Shown piece by piece: positions 1 to 5,298 of a DNA stretch of 12,088 nucleotides (the stretch's first letter is position 1; each line of letters opens with the position of its first letter). Origin of the DNA: Clostridia bacterium. Lineage in GTDB: Bacteria; Bacillota_E; SLMV01; PUMD01. Both the position numbers and the translations under genes were made by a program. Below the pieces are notes generated by a model. It saw nothing but the letters and a program-made list of their open reading frames with translations, was not told where the DNA came from and did not search any database. The stretch is from the NCBI GenBank assembly GCA_007128555.1, contig SKXF01000299.1, forward strand, positions 1-12,088, in the 5' to 3' direction.

Positions 1-699
1 ACATATTGTGCCCGCCGTATCGATCATCTCATCCACAAGAATCGCTGTCTTGTCGCGGACATCTCCGATTATGTTCATGACTTCCGACACCCCGGGGAGG
101 GGCCGATACTTGTCCACTATTGCAATCCTCGCTCCCAGGCGGCCAGCCATGTCGCGGGCCCTGGCCACTGCCCCAGCATCGGGGGCAACCACCACGACCT
201 CATCTCCCAGGTCCAGGCTGCCGAAGTACGCTGAGAGGGTGGGAACTCCCGTGAGATGATCCACGGGTATGTCAAAGAACCCCTGGATCTGCCCGGCATG
301 AAGATCAATGGTCAGGACCCGGGTGGCGCCGGCAGTCGTGATGAGGTTCGCCACCATCTTGGCTGTGATCGGCTCTCGCCCCCGGGTTTTCCGATCCTGG
401 CGCCCATAGCCATAATACGGTATGACCGCCGTAATGCGCCGTGCAGAAGCTCGGCGAAGGGCATCGATGATGATCAGAAGTTCCATCAGGCTATCATTGA
501 CCGGGCCGCACGTCGGTTGAATGACGAAAGCATCGGTACCCCGGGCGTTCTCATCAATCATGACCCGAATCTCTCCGTCGCTGAATCGATCCACCACCAT
601 CTCTGCCAGCGGCACCCCCATCACCTCACTGATCGCTGCAGTCAGGGGTGGGTTGGCATTGCCCGCAAAGAGTTTCAGACTACCATGACTGTCACCCAT
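1..699 (-). CDS. prs: Ribose-phosphate pyrophosphokinase (PRPP synthetase), 3' end outside window
   Basis: Makes PRPP from ribose 5-phosphate and ATP in the cytoplasm, feeding purine, pyrimidine, NAD, His and Trp synthesis. The 233 visible codons match the class I family throughout. Residues 38-45 read RFSDGEIR, 100-110 [11 protein letters not shown], 132-140 DLHAGQIQG, and the PRPP-binding loop at 223-231 is DEMIDTAGT (commonly DDIIDTAGT). K197 and R199 of the catalytic flexible loop are kept, but the loop is KYRP rather than the usual KRRP. The B. subtilis enzyme is about 317 residues, so about 84 C-terminal residues lie beyond position 1. The ATG at 699 has a GGGAGGAG ribosome binding site 10 nt upstream. 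It follows glmU by 24 bp, the same order as in Bacillus, so co-transcription with glmU is likely. Confidence in the family is very high. Confidence 0.97.
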   Translation of the reverse strand, partial: MGDSHGSLKLFAGNANPPLTAAISEVMGVPLAEMVVDRFSDGEIRVMIDENARGTDAFVIQPTCGPVNDSLMELLIIIDALRRASARRITAVIPYYGYGRQDRKTRGREPITAKMVANLITTAGATRVLTIDLHAGQIQGFFDIPVDHLTGVPTLSAYFGSLDLGDEVVVVAPDAGAVARARDMAGRLGARIAIVDKYRPLPGVSEVMNIIGDVRDKTAILVDEMIDTAGTIC

Positions 700-723
700 C
701 TGCCGTCAACTCCTCCCGTTTCC

Positions 724-2094
724 TCAGTCCCTGCGCAAGTACCGGCGAGCGGCGCCCTCCCTGTTCTCCTGGCGAGTACGCGCTACGGCCAAGCTATCGG
801 GGGGAACATCCCTGTTGATGGTAGAGCCCGCTGCAACTAGCCCCCCCCTACCTACGGTAAGCGGGGCAATAAGGTTGCTGTTGCACCCGATAAAAGCCCC
901 GTCACCCAGCACCGTGCGGTGCTTGTTCCGCCCATCGTAGTTCACCGTAATGGTACCTGCCCCCACGTTCACGCCCTCACCGACGTCAGCATCGCCCACG
1001 TAAGAGTGGTGGGGAATCTTACTGCCCTTGTCAATCCTGGAATTCTTGAGCTCGGCAAAATTGCCCACCTTCACCCCATCGGCAAGTTCATTGCCGGGCC
1101 TGAGATGCGCATAGGGACCCACAGTAACCCCATCACCCAGGGTACTCTCCGTGACAACCGAATGCCAGACCAAAACGTCGTCACCCAACCTGGCATTGAT
1201 CAGGTGACTCATGGGCCCGATGGTGCACTGGGATCCGATGCGGCAACCCGTCTCGATGGTGGTGAACGGGTGGATCACCGTGTCACATCCAACCGTAACG
1301 CGAGGATATATCCACGTTGTGCTGGGATCCATCACCGTGACCCCACGATCCATCACATCTCCTATGATTCTATGCCGAAGTATGTCGGTAACCTCGGCCA
1401 GCTCCTGGCGGGTGTTGACCCCCAACACACTGCGAATGTCGATAGCCTGGACCGTCTGCACGGTCCTCCCCCTTTCGTGAAGAAGGGGAAAAACATCTGG
1501 CAGGTAGTACTCCCCCTGGACATTGTCCGGGCGGATCAGGGGTAGGGCCTCGAGCAAAGCTTCGACCCGGAAGCAGGCAATGGCGGTGTTGATCTCTTTA
1601 AGGGCAGCCTCGGCGTGGGAGGCATCCGCTTCCTCCACGATGTTAACAAGATCGCCGTTTTCGTCACGCACCACTCGCCCAAGCCCCGTCGGGTCATCCA
1701 TCACTGCGGTCAACAGCGTGGCTGCTGCACCACTCTCACGGTGCCTACGCATCAGGCGGCTCAGCATGTCTGCCGTGACCAGGGGAACGTCTCCGTTTAC
1801 GACCAGGACATCACGGCAATCAGCGAGACTCTCCGACGCAGAACTTACCGCATGTCCGGTTCCTCTTTGTTCCTCCTGGTGAACGTAATCCGCGGCATCC
1901 CCAAGGGTTGCGCGCACCCGTTCTCCCTGGTATCCGATCACCACCGTAGGACGGTCAATCCCTGCCTCACGAAGAGCATCCACGACCAGGGACACCATCG
2001 GTACACCCATGATCGGGTGCAGAACCTTCAGGAGCCCAGATTTCATTCGCGTACCATGCCCCGCCGCCAGGATCAACCCCGCAAAACCTGACAT
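724..2094 (-). CDS. glmU: Bifunctional UDP-N-acetylglucosamine pyrophosphorylase / glucosamine-1-phosphate N-acetyltransferase
   Basis: Performs the last two steps to UDP-GlcNAc, the precursor of peptidoglycan: acetylation of glucosamine 1-phosphate, then uridylyl transfer. The N-terminal pyrophosphorylase domain (about 1-230) carries LAAGHGTRMKS at residues 9-19, QRGTGHA and NGDVP. The C-terminal half is a left-handed beta-helix of hexapeptide repeats with the acetyltransferase motifs GPYAHLRPG, KNSRIDKGSK and NVGAGTITVNYDG; HHSYVGD stands where HLSY(L/V)GD is common. The frame is open back to a GTG at 2130, but the ATG at 2094 is preferred. It gives 456 residues, the usual family length, starts just before the signature loop, and has GAGAGGTG 8 nt upstream. 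It lies 100 bp after spoVG, with two hairpins in the gap, and 24 bp before prs. Confidence 0.97.
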   Translation of the reverse strand: MSGFAGLILAAGHGTRMKSGLLKVLHPIMGVPMVSLVVDALREAGIDRPTVVIGYQGERVRATLGDAADYVHQEEQRGTGHAVSSASESLADCRDVLVVNGDVPLVTADMLSRLMRRHRESGAAATLLTAVMDDPTGLGRVVRDENGDLVNIVEEADASHAEAALKEINTAIACFRVEALLEALPLIRPDNVQGEYYLPDVFPLLHERGRTVQTVQAIDIRSVLGVNTRQELAEVTDILRHRIIGDVMDRGVTVMDPSTTWIYPRVTVGCDTVIHPFTTIETGCRIGSQCTIGPMSHLINARLGDDVLVWHSVVTESTLGDGVTVGPYAHLRPGNELADGVKVGNFAELKNSRIDKGSKIPHHSYVGDADVGEGVNVGAGTITVNYDGRNKHRTVLGDGAFIGCNSNLIAPLTVGRGGLVAAGSTINRDVPPDSLAVARTRQENREGAARRYLRRD

Positions 2095-2125
2095 ATACCC
2101 CCCACCTCTCCCTACTACCCTATTT

Positions 2126-2146
2126 GACACCGATTATCAAGGTGTC
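2126..2146 (-). other. Hairpin in glmU leader (6-bp stem)
   Basis: On the minus strand GACACC pairs with GGTGTC across a 9-nt loop. The stem lies about 30 nt before the glmU ATG and just downstream of a larger hairpin. There is no T-run after it, so it is not a standard intrinsic terminator. It may be an mRNA stability or attenuation element, or have no role. Confidence 0.35.
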
Positions 2147-2151
2147 TGCAA

Positions 2152-2186
2152 GCGAGCACGAGGTCCTTGATGGACCCCGCACTCGC
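2152..2186 (-). terminator. Strong 15-bp hairpin after spoVG (possible terminator or processing element)
   Basis: As RNA from the minus strand, the arms at 2172-2186 and 2152-2166 pair over all 15 positions (12 Watson-Crick, 3 G-U) around a 5-nt loop, AUCAA. It begins 8 nt after the spoVG stop codon, where a terminator would sit. The downstream sequence is TTGCAGACACC and lacks the expected U-tract. It may therefore cause weak termination, transcript processing or 3'-end protection of spoVG mRNA rather than clean termination. The structure is read directly from the sequence; the role is inferred. Confidence 0.45.
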
Positions 2187-2194
2187 ACCTGATT

Positions 2195-2503
2195 TCAGTC
2201 CGCCCGTCGCTGCATAGCAGTACGATACTCGCGTCGCCCCTCGTTCACCGCCGTTTCATACACCCGCATAAGCTCTTCCTGGATATACTGGCGAGTCTGC
2301 GAGGTGACCGGATGAGCAATATCCAGGTGATCACCTCCAGGAAGTCGCCTGCTCGGCATTGACATAAAGATCTCTCGGTCGCGACCCTCTACTAGCTTGA
2401 CCTCATGGACCACAAAACACTCATCAAAGGTCAGTGACGCTATGGCCCTGGTGCGACCCCCAGCCTCCGTACAACGCATGCGAACTTCGGTGATATTCAC
2501 CAT
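2195..2503 (-). CDS. spoVG: SpoVG family RNA/DNA-binding regulator
   Basis: A 102-residue SpoVG homologue (84-97 is usual in Bacillus). Family landmarks are IASLTFDECFVVHEVKL (about 22-38), MSMPSRR (about 47-53) and DIAHPVTSQTRQYIQ (about 60-74). SpoVG proteins are small dimeric nucleic-acid-binding regulators that affect sporulation septation, capsule, virulence and stress genes in different Bacillota. The C-terminal tail is basic (GRREYRTAMQRR). The ATG at 2503 follows a G-rich stretch, GAGGGGGGGGAGG, that abuts it; the upstream GAGG gives the normal 9-nt spacing. A GTG second codon is an alternative start. A good sigma-H promoter lies about 30-60 bp upstream, and a strong hairpin follows the stop. 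Order purR-spoVG-glmU-prs is the same as around B. subtilis spoVG. Confidence 0.96.
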   Translation of the reverse strand: MVNITEVRMRCTEAGGRTRAIASLTFDECFVVHEVKLVEGRDREIFMSMPSRRLPGGDHLDIAHPVTSQTRQYIQEELMRVYETAVNEGRREYRTAMQRRAD

Positions 2504-2534
2504 CCTCCCCCCCCTCGGGCCATGTCCATTACTA

Positions 2535-2564
2535 CCATTCTATGACAGACATGTAAATTCCTGC
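2535..2564 (-). promoter_or_regulatory. Sigma-H type promoter for spoVG
   Basis: On the minus strand GCAGGAATT (2564-2556) and ATAGAATGG (2543-2535) are separated by 12 nt. The -35 box matches the B. subtilis sigma-H consensus RnAGGAwWW fully. The -10 box fits RnnGAATww except for its last two bases. The spoVG promoter of B. subtilis is a classic sigma-H promoter of nearly the same form. Transcription would start near 2527, giving a leader of about 25 nt before the ATG at 2503. This supports spoVG being switched on at the onset of sporulation or stationary phase, separately from read-through out of purR. The match is seen in the sequence; its use is inferred. Confidence 0.65.
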
Positions 2565-2580
2565 CTGGAAAGGGGCAAAT

Positions 2581-3399
2581 TCACACGGTGTGGGCGGTGG
2601 AGCGAACCTCCACATGGCGTCCGTCCGAGGAGAAGGTCACCTCCGCCAGGGACTCGTAATCCTGTACCAGTTTATTCCCTGGAGAACGGGTGACCGCAAC
2701 CACTCCGACTCCAAGGACCTCGACCTCGAATTCGGCCAGCAGGTCCGTTGCTCCCTTTACCGTCCCACCGCCTCGCATGAAATCATCAACGACCACGACG
2801 GAACTGCCTGGCGAGAGGGCGCGCCGGGGCAGGGACATGGTCTGGATGCGAGACGAAGAACCCGAAACGTAGTTAATGCTCACCGAGCTGCCCTCCGTGA
2901 CACGGCTATTGCGGCGAATCAGGACCAGGGGAAGATCCAGGTCTCTCGCCGTCATGAGTGCGAGGGGAATCCCCTTCGTCTCAATCGTCACGATGTAATC
3001 AGGGTTCAGAGAGCCAAAAAGATGGGAAAAATACGTGCCAATCACTTCGGACCAGCTGGGTGAAAAGATGATATCTGTCATGTACAGAAATCCCCCAGGC
3101 AGGATCCGGTTCGGATCCTGCAGATCGCTGATGAGGGTTTCGGTGATGGCTCGCATCTGATCCGGCGAGGGACGAGGCTTCAGACGAACGCCTCCGGTCG
3201 CACCGGGCAGGGTCTCAACGACTGCAGATGTGGTTCTCTGGAAAGCCTCCCTGACCATGGCAACGTCCTCTGATACCGTTGAGCGGGCCACCTTCAAATA
3301 GTCAGCAAAATCTCCCAGGCTGAACACCCTGTGAGGGTGATTCACCAGGGCATCCACAATGCAGGCAATTCGCATAGGCCGAGACCACTTGTCCTTCAC
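2581..3399 (-). CDS. purR: Purine biosynthesis repressor PurR (Bacillus type)
   Basis: A 272-residue PurR of the Bacillota type, unrelated to the LacI-like PurR of E. coli. Residues 1-75 form the winged-helix DNA-binding domain (VFSLGDFADYLKVARSTVSEDV). Residues 80-272 form a phosphoribosyltransferase-like domain that senses PRPP. The PRPP motif is VVVVDDFMRGGGT at 201-213, preceded by NRILPGGFLYMTDI (97-110), TKGIPLA and VSINYVSGSSSRIQTMSL (173-190). PRPP binding releases DNA and induces purine genes. The GTG at 3399 is chosen because AAGGGGG lies 7 nt upstream and MKDKWSRPMRIACIVDAL aligns with the family N-terminus. It sits 98 bp after the nucleotidyltransferase gene, with a candidate PurBox pair in the gap suggesting autoregulation. 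prs, the source of its ligand, lies three genes downstream. Confidence 0.96.
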   Translation of the reverse strand: MKDKWSRPMRIACIVDALVNHPHRVFSLGDFADYLKVARSTVSEDVAMVREAFQRTTSAVVETLPGATGGVRLKPRPSPDQMRAITETLISDLQDPNRILPGGFLYMTDIIFSPSWSEVIGTYFSHLFGSLNPDYIVTIETKGIPLALMTARDLDLPLVLIRRNSRVTEGSSVSINYVSGSSSRIQTMSLPRRALSPGSSVVVVDDFMRGGGTVKGATDLLAEFEVEVLGVGVVAVTRSPGNKLVQDYESLAEVTFSSDGRHVEVRSTAHTV

Positions 3400-3426
3400 C
3401 CATCCGCCCCCTTAACATCGAGACTC

Positions 3427-3435
3427 GTTATATAC
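3427..3435 (-). promoter_or_regulatory. Candidate -10 region of a purR promoter
   Basis: The minus strand reads TATATAAC here, about 30 nt before the purR GTG, in an AT-rich patch (CTTTTTGTATATAACGAG) that stands out from GC-rich surroundings. No good TTGACA-like -35 box is seen at the right spacing; that position falls in the inner PurBox-like site. Weak support only. Confidence 0.3.
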
Positions 3436-3447
3436 AAAAAGCCGGAA

Positions 3448-3492
3448 AGGGACGAACGTTCACCTTCCACTATCTATAGAATATTCGCAATA
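3448..3492 (-). promoter_or_regulatory. Candidate inverted PurBox pair (PurR operator) before purR
   Basis: Two 14-bp sites with a central CGAA face each other across 17 bp. The outer site on the coding strand, TATTGCGAATATTC (3492-3479), matches 11 of 14 positions of the B. subtilis PurBox consensus AWWWCCGAACWWTY. The inner site, AGGGACGAACGTTC on the plus strand (3448-3461), matches 9 of 14. B. subtilis operators likewise have a strong upstream box and a weaker inverted box 16-17 bp apart. The site lies between the nucleotidyltransferase stop and purR, so it would mediate autorepression relieved by PRPP. The consensus comparison was done by eye. Confidence 0.45.
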
Positions 3493-3497
3493 AGACC

Positions 3498-4298
3498 TCA
3501 TGGCAAACCCCCGCCCTGGGGCGGCACCTCTTCTCGTAAGAACTGTTCGAGCGTGATCAACTGCTCAGGTTTGTCTACATCTGCCGCCAGCTCTGGGTCG
3601 GCGCTGATGACCGCATGCCCCTCAGCCCCAGTGACTCGCCGGAACATCTGCTCAAGGTGAGCAATCCCCGCCCTGCGAGTCAACAGCCGCACAATGAAGC
3701 CCAGACCAAGGGTTGAAGCCATCCGCAGTGGGCTCTTTCGATGATGGTACATTTTCTCCAGCTCGGGCAGAACCCTTCTTATGCTATGCTCTGTACCGAA
3801 AAAACAGTTGCCAAGGGTGACCTCACCGTCCCTGAGTTTCACGTAGGTGCGCCTCACACCAGGGAACCTGGCCTCACTGGTCTCGCGCATAACGACTGGA
3901 ACGAAGAATTCGCCCTCGCCTTCCATGGCGCTCTGCACGAACCGATCAATCACGGCGCCCGTGATCATGGGAACGTCACCGGTGATGAAGAACAGGTGCT
4001 CCGCCGCCGAGTTCACCTCCAGCCCCATCCGAACACTGTCCAGAAAGGTCTTGCCTGCAGGGACCAGGCGGGTTTCCTTCAGGGACAGGTGTTCCCTGAA
4101 TTCGGGAAACCCGACCACGGAAATACCGTCAATCGTCTCGGCGTCCTGCAGAGCATCGACGACATACTGAACCATGCACTTCCCGGCCAGGGGCACCAGT
4201 GCCTCGTATTTTTCTCCAGACAGATCCTTAAGCGGGCCGTCATTGACAGCCCCGGCCAAGATTACGGCCTCTACGTTTGGCTTAACGTCTGTGTTCAA
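3498..4298 (-). CDS. MobA-like nucleotidyltransferase, function unknown
   Basis: A 266-residue protein with a single NTP_transferase-like (GT-A fold) domain. It opens with VEAVILAG (residues 9-16) and has FITGDVPMI, the probable metal/nucleotide-binding Asp segment, then DVDKPEQL near the C-terminus. The signature loop is atypical: after LAG comes AVNDGPLKDLSGEKYEALVP rather than GGxGTRxxPK, so the nucleotide and product cannot be named. MobA- and IspD-like proteins are relatives. The TTG at 4298 is chosen because GGAGGAGG lies just upstream and the homologous region begins a few residues later; a longer frame reaching 4463 would overlap ispE by more than 180 bp. With the TTG start it overlaps the 3' end of ispE by 17 bp, suggesting translational coupling. 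It could act in isoprenoid, cell-wall or cofactor metabolism. Confidence 0.8.
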   Translation of the reverse strand: MNTDVKPNVEAVILAGAVNDGPLKDLSGEKYEALVPLAGKCMVQYVVDALQDAETIDGISVVGFPEFREHLSLKETRLVPAGKTFLDSVRMGLEVNSAAEHLFFITGDVPMITGAVIDRFVQSAMEGEGEFFVPVVMRETSEARFPGVRRTYVKLRDGEVTLGNCFFGTEHSIRRVLPELEKMYHHRKSPLRMASTLGLGFIVRLLTRRAGIAHLEQMFRRVTGAEGHAVISADPELAADVDKPEQLITLEQFLREEVPPQGGGLP

Positions 4299-5241
4299 CC
4301 GATCCTCCTCCGTCCGATGAGATGCTCCATCCTCCACCACGGCAGAATCGGCAGAGAAAAAGGCGCACTCCTTCTGTATTGGGGTGGGGCTTGCAGGTGA
4401 GTCTGCGGTAGGCGCGGCGTGCTTCCTCACGATCCTGGTACAGAGCGAAGAAACCAGATCCACTGCCCGTCATCAGCACCGGCCTTTCAACCGCTTGCGC
4501 AAGTCGGTCCCTGGACCGAGCCAGTCCTGGTTCACACGCCAGGGCAGGCTGCTCCAGGTGATTCCGGATCTGCGGCACGGTGCCCACCAGGTCACCCCGC
4601 CTCAACCCTCTGATAATGGCCCCAGGCGCCATGCCCCCGCGAGGTTTCGCCTCCATCTGATCATACGCTCCATAAACCGCCGCAGTGCTCAATCGAACCG
4701 GGGGGCACGAAAGGATCGCCCAGTATGACCCGGGAAAGGGTATGCAGCGCAGTCTCTCGCCCCGCCCCGATGCCTCCTGGGTACCTCCACGCAGGAAGAA
4801 AGGCACATCAGCACCGAGACGGAAGGCGATCTCATCCATGCCCTCAATATCGGCCGGATGACGGTCATGCATTGTCTTCGATAGCACAGCCAGGGTAGCC
4901 GCGGCATCTGAACTCCCGCCACCGAGGCCTGCGCCGACGGGAATCCCTTTCTTCAGAAGCACTTCGATGCCAAAGGGTGGCTGCATAGCCCGGGCAGCCC
5001 GGGCTATGAGATTGTGCTGTGATGCCCCCCCGGAAGGGACCCCTGGATCATCACAGATGATGTTCACCCTACCCGGAGGCCAGTCTTCCCGGAAAATGAA
5101 GGTCAGGTCATCGCCCAGATCGATAACCTGGAGAATGGAACGGATCAGGTGATACCCATCATCTGCAAGACCGGTGACTTCTAATCCGAGATTGATCTTG
5201 GCAAGAGCCCGAACAGACAGGGCACCCGGGCAACGGGACAC
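4282..5241 (-). CDS. ispE: 4-diphosphocytidyl-2-C-methyl-D-erythritol kinase
   Basis: Phosphorylates CDP-methylerythritol with ATP in the non-mevalonate (MEP) pathway to isopentenyl diphosphate. It is a GHMP kinase: AKINLGL with K15 at the start, DDGYH at 27-31, the ATP-binding PVGAGLGGGSSDAAATL at 101-117, GADVPFFLRGG with catalytic Asp145, and the C-terminal TGSGSGFFALY. At 319 residues it is somewhat longer than usual (280-300). The last 20 or so residues, after VRLFLCRF, are low in recognisable conservation and run through the ribosome binding site and start of the next gene. The GTG at 5241 has AAAGGAG 10 nt upstream. It follows cphA by 57 bp and overlaps the nucleotidyltransferase gene by 17 bp. 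ispE close upstream of purR and spoVG is a common Bacillota arrangement. Confidence 0.95.
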   Translation of the reverse strand: MSRCPGALSVRALAKINLGLEVTGLADDGYHLIRSILQVIDLGDDLTFIFREDWPPGRVNIICDDPGVPSGGASQHNLIARAARAMQPPFGIEVLLKKGIPVGAGLGGGSSDAAATLAVLSKTMHDRHPADIEGMDEIAFRLGADVPFFLRGGTQEASGRGERLRCIPFPGSYWAILSCPPVRLSTAAVYGAYDQMEAKPRGGMAPGAIIRGLRRGDLVGTVPQIRNHLEQPALACEPGLARSRDRLAQAVERPVLMTGSGSGFFALYQDREEARRAYRRLTCKPHPNTEGVRLFLCRFCRGGGWSISSDGGGSVEHRR

Positions 5242-5298
5242 AGAACCACAGCTCCTTTGACGGCACCATCAGAATTATGTCACACTACACGCTTTCTC

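Noticed and set aside
256..840. Plus-strand frames of 194 aa here and 208 aa at 919-1545
   Set aside because: Antisense shadows of prs and glmU, which are unmistakable on the minus strand.
2095..2130. GTG start of glmU at 2130
   Set aside because: Adds 12 residues (SNRVVGRGGGY region) that read through the ribosome binding site; ATG at 2094 gives the normal 456 residues.
3741..4400. Plus-strand 219-aa frame
   Set aside because: Antisense to the nucleotidyltransferase and ispE; no family resemblance and rich in His and Pro typical of shadow frames.
4299..4463. Longer start for the nucleotidyltransferase at 4463
   Set aside because: Would lie inside ispE and add 55 residues unlike the family; the TTG at 4298 has a strong ribosome binding site.
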